Assembly (NCBI RefSeq): GCF_014653215.1
Contig: NZ_BNAI01000001.1
Coordinates: 310,001-374,000, forward strand
Length of the DNA: 64,000 bases
Source of the DNA: Pseudolysinimonas yzui
Lineage (GTDB): Bacteria; Actinomycetota; Actinomycetes; Actinomycetales; Microbacteriaceae
Reading direction: 5' to 3'
The notes beneath the pieces were generated by a model. It was not told the DNA's origin and did not search any database. It worked only from the letters and a program-made list of their open reading frames with translations. Made by a program: the position numbers and the translations under genes. This document shows positions 41,703 to 49,920 of this stretch, one piece after another; the stretch's first letter is position 1, and each line of letters opens with the position of its first letter.

Positions 41703-43883
41703 TCAGCGGGCGGCGCGGAGCCAGAGGGCGGCGAGCGGGGGGAGGGTGAGTTCCACCGATGCGGGGCGTCCGGCCCAGGGCTCCTCGGCGGCGACGACCG
41801 AGCCGTAGTTGCCGACACCGGACCCGCCGAACTCGACGGCGTCGGTGTTGATCACCTCGTCCCACCGGCCCGCGAACGGCATCCCGATGCGGTACGGGCC
41901 GACGGGGTTGCCGCCGAAGTTGATCGCGCAGACCAGCGCCTCACCAGATGCCGACCAGCGCACGAACGCCAGCACGTTGGCCGGGGCGTCGTTGCCGAGC
42001 ATCTCGAAACCGGCCGGGGTGTTGTCCTGTTCCCACAGGGCGGGCTGTTCGCGGTAGACGCGGTTCAGCGACGACACGAGCCGCGAGAGCCCCTGGTGCG
42101 CGGGTTGGTCGAGAATCCACCAGTCGAGTCCGCGCTGCTCGCTCCACTCCGAGGGCTGACCGAACTCGCAGCCCATGAACAGCAGCTGCTTGCCGGGATG
42201 CGCCCACATGAACGCCAGGTACGCACGGAGGTTGGCGAGCTTCTGCCACTGGTCGCCCGGCATCTTCGCCAGCAGCGAGCCTTTGCCGTGCACCACCTCG
42301 TCGTGCGAGATCGGCAGCAGGAAGTTCTCGCTCCAGGCGTAGACGAACGAGAAGGTGATCTTGTCGTGGTGGTGGGCGCGCCACATCGGGTTCTCGTGCA
42401 TGTACTCCAGCGAGTCGTGCATCCAGCCCATGTTCCACTTGAGGCCGAACCCGAGTCCGTTGCCCCCGGTGGTGCCGGTGACGCCCGCCCACGAGGTCGA
42501 CTCCTCGGCGATCATCACGATGCCGGGGTTGCGCTTGTACGCGGTCGCGTTGACCTCTTGCAGGAACGAGATCGCGCGCAGGTTCTCGCGCCCGCCGTTC
42601 TCGTTCGGCAGCCACTCGCCGTCTTTGCGGGAGTAGTCGAGGTAGAGCATCGAGGCGACGGCATCCACCCGCAGCCCGTCGACGTGGAACTCCTCCAGCC
42701 AGTACAGGGCGTTCGCGACGAGGAAGTTGCGCACCTGGCTGTGCCCGAAGTCGAACACCAGGGTTCCCCAGTCGGGGTGCTCGCCGAGGCGCGGGTCGGA
42801 GTGCTCGTAGAGCGGCTGCCCGTCGAAGTTCGCCAGCGCCCACTCGTCTTTCGGGAAGTGCGCGGGCACCCAGTCGACGATGACCCCGATGGATGCCTGG
42901 TGCAGCCGGTCGACGAGGTACTTGAAGTCGTCGGGGTGCCCGAACCGCGAGGTCGGCGCGTAATAGCCGGTGACCTGATATCCCCACGACGGCCCGTACG
43001 GGTGCTCGGCGACCGGCAGGAACTCCACGTGGGTGAATCCCAGCTCGTGGATGTACTCGATCAGCTGATCGGCCAGTTCCCGGTAGCCGAGGCCCGGGCG
43101 CCACGACCCGAGATGCAACTCGTAGACGCTCATCGCCGAGTTGTGCGGGTCGTGCGACGCGCGCTGGGCGAGCCAGGTGGAGTCGTGCCACTCGTAGAGC
43201 GTCTGCCCGACGACGGAGGCGGTCTTCGGCGGTACCTCGGTGTAGCGCGCCATCGGGTCGGCACGGGTCACCCAGGCGCCGGCCTGGGTGAGGATCTCGA
43301 ACTTGTAGGTCGACCCCGGTGCGAGCCCGGGCACGAACAGCTCCCATACCCCGTTGTCGTCGAGGCGCCGCATCGCGTGCGAGAGCCCCGACCAGGAGTT
43401 GAAATCGCCGACGACCCGCACCGCGCGGGCGTGCGGCGCCCACACCGAGAAGCTGGTGCCGGCGACATCCTCGTGCGGCCGATGGTGGGCGCCGAGCACG
43501 TGCCAGATCTGCTCGTGCCGCCCCTCGGCCCACAGGTACAGGTCGATCTCGCCGACGCTCGGCACGAACCGGTACGGGTCACCCGTCACCCAGTCGGGTG
43601 CGCCGTCGTAGGTCGCTTCGAGGTCGTACGCCTGCCCCGCGCCGGGGGCGAGGCCCTGCCACAGCCCGTCGGCGACATGCGTGAGCGGCACGCGCGTGCC
43701 ATCCGCCCGGATCGCGGTGACCGTCTTCGCGAGCGGACGCACGGCGCGGATGACCCATCCCTCGGCGACCTCGTGGGCGCCGAGCCAATCGTGCGGCTGC
43801 GGGTGGCTGGCGCTGACGAGCGCCGAGATCAGCCCGGCGTCGAGTTCGGGCAGCTGGGGGACCGACTTCTTGGGCGCAGCCAT
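41703..43883 (-). CDS. glgB: 1,4-alpha-glucan branching enzyme
   Basis: A 726-residue GH13 enzyme that forms alpha-1,6 branches in glycogen. An N-terminal extension and CBM48 (about 100-220, GDFNSWSGLSHAMRRLDDNGVWELFVPGL) precede the catalytic barrel: YELHLGSWRPGLGYRELADQL, FLPVAEHPYGPSWGYQVTGYYAPTSRFG, DWVPAHFPKDEWALANFDG, nucleophile Asp in HVDGLRVDAVASMLYLDYSR, acid Glu in IMIAEESTSW and LPISHDEVVHGKGSLL. Its ATG overlaps the glgE stop. In the GlgE pathway it acts on the linear glucan made by GlgE. Confidence 0.97.
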   Translation of the reverse strand: MAAPKKSVPQLPELDAGLISALVSASHPQPHDWLGAHEVAEGWVIRAVRPLAKTVTAIRADGTRVPLTHVADGLWQGLAPGAGQAYDLEATYDGAPDWVTGDPYRFVPSVGEIDLYLWAEGRHEQIWHVLGAHHRPHEDVAGTSFSVWAPHARAVRVVGDFNSWSGLSHAMRRLDDNGVWELFVPGLAPGSTYKFEILTQAGAWVTRADPMARYTEVPPKTASVVGQTLYEWHDSTWLAQRASHDPHNSAMSVYELHLGSWRPGLGYRELADQLIEYIHELGFTHVEFLPVAEHPYGPSWGYQVTGYYAPTSRFGHPDDFKYLVDRLHQASIGVIVDWVPAHFPKDEWALANFDGQPLYEHSDPRLGEHPDWGTLVFDFGHSQVRNFLVANALYWLEEFHVDGLRVDAVASMLYLDYSRKDGEWLPNENGGRENLRAISFLQEVNATAYKRNPGIVMIAEESTSWAGVTGTTGGNGLGFGLKWNMGWMHDSLEYMHENPMWRAHHHDKITFSFVYAWSENFLLPISHDEVVHGKGSLLAKMPGDQWQKLANLRAYLAFMWAHPGKQLLFMGCEFGQPSEWSEQRGLDWWILDQPAHQGLSRLVSSLNRVYREQPALWEQDNTPAGFEMLGNDAPANVLAFVRWSASGEALVCAINFGGNPVGPYRIGMPFAGRWDEVINTDAVEFGGSGVGNYGSVVAAEEPWAGRPASVELTLPPLAALWLRAAR

Positions 43884-45913
43884 CAGGGCTTCCTCACCGC
43901 GGCGCCGTACTCGACGTTGAGGATGTGCACCGGTTCGGTGAACGCATCAAGCCGCACGAAGTTGGAGTCGCTCCACGTCCAGCGCTGGCCGGTGAGGATC
44001 TCCCGCACGTCGAACGTCACGCCGGGGTCGAGCCCGAGCTGCCGCAGGTCGAGGTGCACGCTCGTCTCGCGCACCGAGTGCGGGTCGACGTTCGCCACGA
44101 CGATGATGCCGTCGGGGCGACCCTTCGGGGTGAAGGCGCCGTCGAGGAACTTCGAGTAGACGAGCACCGCGTCGTCGTCGCTCCAGTGCACGCGTAGGTT
44201 GCGCAACTGCTGCAGCGACGGATGTTCGCGGCGGATCTGATTGAGCAGCGTCAGGTACGGCGCGAGGGTGCGGCCCGTGGTCGCGGCGCGGGCCCAGTCA
44301 CGCGGCTTGTACTCGTACTTCTCGTTGTCGATGTTCTCTTCGCTGCCCGGCCGGGCGACATCCTCGAACAGCTCGTAACCGGAGTACACGCCCCACGACG
44401 GCGACGCGGTCGCCGCGATGGCGGCCCGGATCTTGTAGGCCGGCGGCCCGCCGAACTGCAGGTACTCGGTGAGGATGTCGGGGGTGTTCACGAACAGGTT
44501 GGGGTGCAGGTAGTCCGCCGACTGGGTGGCGAGCCCGGTGAGGAACTCCTCCAGCTCGGGCTTCGTGTTGCGCCACGTGAAGTACGTGTACGACTGCTGG
44601 AACCCGGCCTCGGCGAGCGAATGCAGCATCGCGGGCCGGGTGAACGCCTCGGCGAGGAAGACGACATCCGGATGCGTCGCCGCGATGCGGCCGAGCAGCC
44701 ACTCCCAGAACCACAGCGGCTTGGTGTGCGGGTTGTCGACGCGGAAGATGTTCACCCCCTGCGCGATCCAGTGCTCGACGATGCGCAGCACCTCGGCGGA
44801 GAGCCCCTCCGGGTCGGTGTCGAAGTCGAGCGGGTAGATGTCCTGGTACTTCTTCGGCGGGTTCTCGGCGTAGGCGATCGAGCCGTCGGGCCGGTGGGTG
44901 AACCATTCGGGATGCTCCGTCACCCACGGGTGATCGGGGGAGCACTGCAGGGCCAGGTCGAGTGCGATCTCGAGCCCCAGTTTCTCGGCCTCCGCGACGA
45001 ACCAGCGGAAGTCGGCGAGGGTGCCCAGGTCGGGGTGGATGGCGTCGTGCCCGCCGTTGGTGCCATCGCCGAGCGGTCCGCCGATGGCCCACGGGCTGCC
45101 CGGGTCGTGCGGTCCGGCATCGGTGGTGTTGTTGGGCCCCTTGCGGAACGCCACGCCGATCGGATGGATGGGCGGCAGGTACACGACGTCGAAGCCCATC
45201 GCGGCGACCGCCGGCAGGCGCTTCGCGGCCGTGCGGAACGTGCCGGAGGTCCACGAGCCGTCTTTCGCCTTCTTCGCCCCCTCCGAGCGGGGGAAGAACT
45301 CGTACCAGGAGCCGACCGCGGCACGCGCCCGCTCCACCCGCAGGGTCAGCGGAGCCGACTCGGTGACGAGCGACAGCAGCGGATGCGCGGCGATCGCCTT
45401 GGCGAGCCGGGGGTCGTGCGCGACCTTGAGCCGGGCGGCCGGGGTGAGCCCCGGGTCGGCGAGGGCTCGCGCGGCGTCGGCGAGCACCTTGCCCGAGCCG
45501 CGTTGCAGCACCTGCACGCCCGCGGCGAAGACGATGTCGACATCCTGGTCGGCGGCGACCTTGATCTCTGCGGTGTGCAGCCAGGTCGCCCAGTCGTCGC
45601 GGGCCGCCCGCACTCGCCAGCGCCAGGCGCCCATCGAATCGAGGCGCACCTCGGCGCGATGCCGGTCGGTGCCCTTCGCGACCTCGTGCATCGGGTGACG
45701 AGTGACGGCACCCGACGGGTCGGTCAGCACGAGCTCGGCGAACAGCGCGTCGTGGCCTTCGCGGAACACTGTCGCCTCGAACGGCACGACCTCGCCGACG
45801 TAGGCGTTCGCCGCCCACAGGTTCTCGCTCTGCCGGGGGCGGAGGTCACGGATCGGGATGCGACCGAGCTGGCCCGGCACGCGGACGTCAGGGTCGGCAG
45901 GTGCGGCGGCCAT
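43883..45913 (-). CDS. glgE: Alpha-1,4-glucan:maltose-1-phosphate maltosyltransferase
   Basis: A 676-residue GH13_3 enzyme that adds maltosyl units from maltose-1-phosphate to a growing alpha-glucan. The start is taken at the ATG at 45913 (MAAAPADPD...GRIPIRDL); in-frame starts at 45940 and 45982 are possible and the N-terminal 20 residues are variable in the family. Barrel motifs: VVYLPPIHPIGVAFRKGPNN, DLALQCSPDHPWVTEHPEWF, nucleophile in NIFRVDNPHTKPLWFWEWLL, acid in VVFLAEAFTRPAMLHSLA, and PNLFVNTPDILTEYLQ. treS/pep2, which would feed it, are not in the window. Confidence 0.96.
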   Translation of the reverse strand: MAAAPADPDVRVPGQLGRIPIRDLRPRQSENLWAANAYVGEVVPFEATVFREGHDALFAELVLTDPSGAVTRHPMHEVAKGTDRHRAEVRLDSMGAWRWRVRAARDDWATWLHTAEIKVAADQDVDIVFAAGVQVLQRGSGKVLADAARALADPGLTPAARLKVAHDPRLAKAIAAHPLLSLVTESAPLTLRVERARAAVGSWYEFFPRSEGAKKAKDGSWTSGTFRTAAKRLPAVAAMGFDVVYLPPIHPIGVAFRKGPNNTTDAGPHDPGSPWAIGGPLGDGTNGGHDAIHPDLGTLADFRWFVAEAEKLGLEIALDLALQCSPDHPWVTEHPEWFTHRPDGSIAYAENPPKKYQDIYPLDFDTDPEGLSAEVLRIVEHWIAQGVNIFRVDNPHTKPLWFWEWLLGRIAATHPDVVFLAEAFTRPAMLHSLAEAGFQQSYTYFTWRNTKPELEEFLTGLATQSADYLHPNLFVNTPDILTEYLQFGGPPAYKIRAAIAATASPSWGVYSGYELFEDVARPGSEENIDNEKYEYKPRDWARAATTGRTLAPYLTLLNQIRREHPSLQQLRNLRVHWSDDDAVLVYSKFLDGAFTPKGRPDGIIVVANVDPHSVRETSVHLDLRQLGLDPGVTFDVREILTGQRWTWSDSNFVRLDAFTEPVHILNVEYGAAVRKP

Positions 45914-46261
45914 GACTCGACCGTACTGCGTCGTCGGCATCACGCCGAAGATGTCGGCTCCCGCCACCCGATCGGGGTACAACGATTTTGTTCCGAAGGG
46001 TGACGTGCGGGTGATCTCGCTCGTATCCTGGGGGCAGGGGTGATTCAGACCACCCGAGAGCGACGGGGGTCGCCTCGGGTATCCCAGGGGGCACGGGCAA
46101 CCGCTGTTCCCCGGTGACGTCAGTGCGCTAACGGGTTATGCGCAGGCGTCAAGGCGGGAGCGACCGTGGGGCGGGAGTCGGGGGACCTTCGCCCCGCGGT
46201 CGTCGCCGTATCGGCCGTCTCGTAACGGGGCGTTAACTCCGCGCCCGTAGGCTCGCAGCTT
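45914..46261. other. Divergent regulatory region between glgE and glgP
   Basis: About 350 bases with no credible gene. Besides the glgP -10 box it contains GTAACGGGGCGTTAAC (near 46222-46237), a short inverted repeat, and several GC-rich hairpin-forming stretches between 46040 and 46200. No clear -10/-35 pair could be assigned for glgE. Co-regulation of the two divergent genes is plausible. Confidence 0.4.
46248..46253 (+). promoter_or_regulatory. -10 box TAGGCT before glgP
   Basis: TAGGCT ends eight bases before the GTG of glgP, consistent with a leaderless start. Confidence 0.45.
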
Positions 46262-48826
46262 GTGAAAGCCATCCGCCGGTTCACCGTCCGTCCCGTGTTG
46301 CCCCCCGAGCTGGGTGCCCTCGACGAGCTGGCGGCGAACCTGCGCTGGTCGTGGCACCAGCCGACGATCGAGCTGTTCCGGGATGTCGACCCCGAGCTGT
46401 GGGAGGTCGACGCCGACCCCGTCGGCCTGCTCGGTGAGGTGACGCCGGCCCGGCTCGCCGACCTCGCGGCCGACGGGGGGTTCGTCGAGCGCGCGAACGC
46501 GCTGCGCGACGACCTGCGGGCCTACCTCGCCGAACCGCGCTGGTACCAGTCGCTCGGTGCCGACGTTCCCCGTTCGATCGCCTACTTCTCGCCCGAGTTC
46601 GGCATCGCCGCCGCCCTGCCGCAGTACTCGGGGGGCCTCGGCATCCTCGCCGGCGACCACCTGAAGAGCGCCTCCGACCTCGGGGTGCCGATCATCGGCG
46701 TCGGCCTGTTCTACCGCGCCGGGTACTTCCGCCAGTCGATCTCGCGCGAAGGCTGGCAGGAGGAGAGCTACCCGGTCGTCGACCCCGACGGGCTTCCGAT
46801 GCGGGTGCTGCGCGACCCCGACGGGTCGGCGGTGTGCGTCGTGCTCGCCCTGCCCGAGGGCCGCGCGCTCACCGCGCGCGTCTGGCGACTGGATGTCGGC
46901 CGGGTGCCGCTGCTGCTGCTCGACACCGACATCCCCGAGAACCCCGAAGAGCTGCGCGGCGTCACCGACCGGCTCTACGGCGGCGGCGGCGAGCACCGGT
47001 TGCTGCAGGAGCTGCTGCTCGGCATCGGCGGCACCCGCGCCGTGAAGGCGTTCGCGGCCCTGGAGGGTCGCGACGAGCCGGAGGTGTTCCACAGCAACGA
47101 GGGCCACGCCGGATTCCTGGGGCTCGAGCGCGCCGCCGACCTGATCGGGGAAGGGCTCACCTTCGAGCAGGCGATCCGGGTGGTGCGCGCGGGCACGGTG
47201 TTCACGACGCACACTCCCGTGCCGGCCGGCATCGACCGGTTCGAGGCGTCGCTCGTCGAACGCTACTTCGCCACCGACCTGCTGCCCGGCGTCGACGTCG
47301 CCGACGTGCTCGCGCTCGGAGTCGAACCCGACGCCGGTGGGCATCCCGACGACCCGGCACCGAGCTTCAACATGGCCGTCATGGGTCTGCGCCTCGCCCA
47401 GCGCGCGAACGGCGTCTCGAAGCTGCACGGCGAGGTGAGCCGCTCGATGTTCAACGCGCTGTGGCCGGGCTTCGACGCCGAAGACGTGCCGATCGGGTCG
47501 GTCACCAACGGCGTGCACGCCCCCACCTGGACCGACGCCGAAGTCACCGCGCTCGCCGCGTCGCGCCTCGGCACCACCGACACGACGACCGCCGACTGGT
47601 CGTCGCCCGCGGTGACCGACGCCGACCTGTGGGCGCTCAAACGCCGGATGCGGGAGCACCTCGTGCAGGACGCCCGGCAGCGGATGTCGGCGGCCTGGGC
47701 CGAAGAGAACCCCGGCATCGCCGACCCCGCCTGGTTCCGCGACCTGCTCGACCCCGACGTGCTCACCATCGGCTTCGCGCGACGGGTGCCGACCTACAAG
47801 CGCCTCACCCTCATGCTGCACGACCCCGAACGGCTGCGGGCTCTGCTCACCCACCCGGAGCGGCCCATCCAGCTCGTCATCGCCGGCAAGTCGCATCCGG
47901 CCGACGACGAAGGCAAACGGCTCATCCAGCGTCTCGTCGAGTTCGCGCAGAGTCCCGACGTGCGGCAGCGCATCGTGTTCCTGCCGAACTACGACATCGG
48001 CATGGCGAAACGGCTCTATCCGGGCTGCGACATCTGGCTGAACAACCCCTTGCGTCCGCTCGAAGCCTGCGGCACCTCGGGCATGAAGGCCGCGCTCAAC
48101 GGGGCGCTCAACCTGTCGATCCTCGACGGCTGGTGGAACGAGTACTACGACGACCGCAACGGCTGGGCGATCCCCTCCGCCGACTCCACCGGTGACGGGG
48201 CCGAACGCGACGCCCTCGAAGCGGCGTCGCTCTACGACCTGCTCGAACACCAGATCACGCCGCGCTTCTACGACGGGCGGGAGGACGGCATCCCGCTCAA
48301 GTGGGTCGCCGACATGCGCCATACCCTCGCCACCCTGTCGCCGGAACTCTCGGCCGACCGCATGGTGCGCCAGTACGTCGAGGGCCTCTACATTCCGGCG
48401 GCGCAGGCCGAACGCACCATCACCGCGTCGAGTTTCCAGCCCGCCCGCGACCTGGCCGCCTGGGTCGCCCGGGTGGACGCCGCATGGCCGAGCGTGCACG
48501 TCGCCCACGTCGAATCCGGGGGAGTGGATGCGACTCCGCAGCTCGGCGAGCAGTTGCACGTGCGGGCCTACGTCGAGCTGGGCGACCTCGAACCCGACGA
48601 CGTCAAGGTCGAGCTGGTGCACGGTCACGCCCGCGAGGGAGACCGGCTCACCGACATCCGTCGTCTTCGGCTCGACCTCGAGTCGCACGATCTCGGCTCA
48701 CCCGCGACCTTCCACGGCACCGTCACCCTCGACCGCTCCGGCTCGTTCGGTTACACCGTGCGCGTCGTGCCCAATCACCCCCTGCTCGCCACCCCCGCCG
48801 AGCTCGGCCTCCTCGCCTCGGCGTAG
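46262..48826 (+). CDS. glgP: Alpha-glucan (glycogen/maltodextrin) phosphorylase
   Basis: An 854-residue GT35 phosphorylase of the shorter actinobacterial type that releases glucose-1-phosphate from glucans. It opens with the DUF3417-type N-terminal domain (VKAIRRFTVRPVLPPELGALDELAANLRWSWHQPT), then PRSIAYFSPEFGIAAALPQYSGGLGILAGDHLKSASDLG, PVPAGIDRFE and, near residue 600, the PLP site with ACGTSGMKAALNGALNLSILDGWWNEYYD, in which the lysine binds the cofactor. GTG start, divergent from glgE; a hairpin follows its stop. Confidence 0.96.
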   Translation: MKAIRRFTVRPVLPPELGALDELAANLRWSWHQPTIELFRDVDPELWEVDADPVGLLGEVTPARLADLAADGGFVERANALRDDLRAYLAEPRWYQSLGADVPRSIAYFSPEFGIAAALPQYSGGLGILAGDHLKSASDLGVPIIGVGLFYRAGYFRQSISREGWQEESYPVVDPDGLPMRVLRDPDGSAVCVVLALPEGRALTARVWRLDVGRVPLLLLDTDIPENPEELRGVTDRLYGGGGEHRLLQELLLGIGGTRAVKAFAALEGRDEPEVFHSNEGHAGFLGLERAADLIGEGLTFEQAIRVVRAGTVFTTHTPVPAGIDRFEASLVERYFATDLLPGVDVADVLALGVEPDAGGHPDDPAPSFNMAVMGLRLAQRANGVSKLHGEVSRSMFNALWPGFDAEDVPIGSVTNGVHAPTWTDAEVTALAASRLGTTDTTTADWSSPAVTDADLWALKRRMREHLVQDARQRMSAAWAEENPGIADPAWFRDLLDPDVLTIGFARRVPTYKRLTLMLHDPERLRALLTHPERPIQLVIAGKSHPADDEGKRLIQRLVEFAQSPDVRQRIVFLPNYDIGMAKRLYPGCDIWLNNPLRPLEACGTSGMKAALNGALNLSILDGWWNEYYDDRNGWAIPSADSTGDGAERDALEAASLYDLLEHQITPRFYDGREDGIPLKWVADMRHTLATLSPELSADRMVRQYVEGLYIPAAQAERTITASSFQPARDLAAWVARVDAAWPSVHVAHVESGGVDATPQLGEQLHVRAYVELGDLEPDDVKVELVHGHAREGDRLTDIRRLRLDLESHDLGSPATFHGTVTLDRSGSFGYTVRVVPNHPLLATPAELGLLASA

Positions 48827-48831
48827 CGACT

Positions 48832-48892
48832 CGCGAGGTGCCCATTTCTGGGCATCTCGTCGGCGACGTGCGGCAGAAATGGGCATTTCGCG
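48832..48892. repeat. Palindrome at the glgP/ybaK-like convergent junction
   Basis: Left arm 48832-48854 and right arm 48869-48892 pair with few mismatches (right arm complement CGCGAAATGCCCATTTCTGC). It lies six bases after the glgP stop and 14 bases before the stop of the opposing gene. Its core word GAAATGCCCATTTCTGCCGC is nearly that of the palindrome at 41631-41696. Confidence 0.75.
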
Positions 48893-48906
48893 CGCCGAAG
48901 AGGGGG

Positions 48907-49356
48907 TCAGCGGGCGATGTCGGCGACGACGGCGGAGGTGGCGCGGATGAGGTCGGCGGGGGTGAGCTCCAGGTCGAGGCCGCGCCGGCCGCCGCTGACG
49001 AGCACCGTGTCCCACAGCTCGGCGGTCTCGTCGAGCACCGTCTCGTGCCGGGTCTTCTGCCCGATCGGGGAGATGCCGCCGACGACGTAGCCCGTCCGGC
49101 GTTCCGCGAGGGCGGCATCCGCCATCGCCGCCTTCTTGCCGCCCACCGCCGCCGCGAGGGCCTTGAGGTCGAGCTTGCCGGTCACCGGAACGATGCCGAC
49201 GACGAGACGGCCGTCGACATCCGCCAGCAGCGTCTTGAACACCCGGTCGGGCTCGACGCCGAGGGCCTCCGCCGCCTCGCGCCCGAAGTCGGTCACCGCC
49301 GGGTCGTGCAGGTACGCGCGCTCGGTGAACGGGATGCCCGCCGCCCGCAGCGCCAC
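48907..49356 (-). CDS. Cys-tRNA(Pro)/aminoacyl-tRNA deacylase, YbaK family
   Basis: A YbaK-domain protein that hydrolyses mischarged Cys-tRNA(Pro). Motifs: AGIPFTERAYLHDP, REAAEALGVEPDRVFKTLLADVDGRLVVGIVPVTGKLDLKALAAAVGGKKAAMADAALAERRTGYVVGGISPIGQK, with the catalytic Lys in VFKTL. The GTG at 49356 gives 149 residues but starts inside the expected N-terminal STPAVVAL stretch. The only upstream in-frame candidate is a CTG at 49374 that overlaps the stop of the previous gene as CTGA, giving 155 residues; no in-frame ATG, GTG or TTG is available before it. Confidence 0.9.
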   Translation of the reverse strand: MALRAAGIPFTERAYLHDPAVTDFGREAAEALGVEPDRVFKTLLADVDGRLVVGIVPVTGKLDLKALAAAVGGKKAAMADAALAERRTGYVVGGISPIGQKTRHETVLDETAELWDTVLVSGGRRGLDLELTPADLIRATSAVVADIAR

Positions 49357-49370
49357 GACCGCCGGAGTGC

Positions 49371-49907
49371 TCAGTAGGTGGTTCCGATCGAGGACATCAC
49401 GAACGCCGCGTACAGCACGATGAACAGCACGCCCAGCACGGTCAGGACGATGCCGATGATGAGTCCGGCCAGGGCGATGCCGCGGCCGCTGTTCGGGTTG
49501 CCTGCCGCCTCGGCCTGCTTGGCGCGGGCGAGCCCGAACGCCGAGAGGATGATGCCGGCGATCGGTGCGATGAAGGGGAACACGATCCAGCCGCCCGCCG
49601 AGACGATGAGCCCGGCGATCGCGAGGCCGTTCGACCGGGCACCGTAGGCGGGAGCGCCGTACGGAGCCGCGACGTAAGGCGACGCCGTGGTCTGGGCCGG
49701 CGCCGTGTAGGCGGGGGGAGTGGGATAGGTCTGCGCCGCGTACGGGTCGGGTCGGGGCTCGGCGGTGGGGCTGCCGAACGTGAACCCCGCATCGACGGTG
49801 GCGGCGCGCCTCTGATCCGACCAGCCGGAGCCGTTCCACCAGCGCTCGCCGGAGGGGTTCTCGGGGTCCTTGTACCAGCCGGCCTGGGGTGGCGTCGCGT
49901 CAGACAT
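49371..49907 (-). CDS. DUF2510/DUF4190 membrane protein
   Basis: A 178-residue protein. Residues 8-32 are the tryptophan-rich DUF2510 motif (AGWYKDPENPSGERWWNGSGWSD), a small domain found at ends of actinobacterial envelope proteins. A Pro/Ala/Tyr linker follows (PDPYAAQTYPTPPAYTAPAQTTASPYVAAPYGAPAYG-type, low complexity). The C-terminus is a DUF4190 two-helix unit (ALAIAGLIVSAGGW...GIALAGLIIGIVLTVLGVLFIVLYAAFVM). Function unknown. A -10 box lies seven bases before its ATG; the stop overlaps the candidate CTG start of the ybaK-like gene. Confidence 0.87.
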   Translation of the reverse strand: MSDATPPQAGWYKDPENPSGERWWNGSGWSDQRRAATVDAGFTFGSPTAEPRPDPYAAQTYPTPPAYTAPAQTTASPYVAAPYGAPAYGARSNGLAIAGLIVSAGGWIVFPFIAPIAGIILSAFGLARAKQAEAAGNPNSGRGIALAGLIIGIVLTVLGVLFIVLYAAFVMSSIGTTY

Positions 49908-49914
49908 GAGTATG

Positions 49915-49920
49915 AATCTA
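49915..49920 (-). promoter_or_regulatory. -10 box TAGATT, leaderless start
   Basis: On the minus strand TAGATT lies seven bases before the ATG at 49907. It overlaps the last codon of glgX. Confidence 0.45.

Noticed and set aside
41682-44159. Plus-strand frame of 825 codons opposite glgB
   Set aside because: Antisense to glgB, which shows complete catalytic motifs.
46136-48688. Minus-strand frame of 850 codons opposite glgP
   Set aside because: Fully antisense to a clear phosphorylase; repetitive Glu/Val/Arg composition and no motifs.
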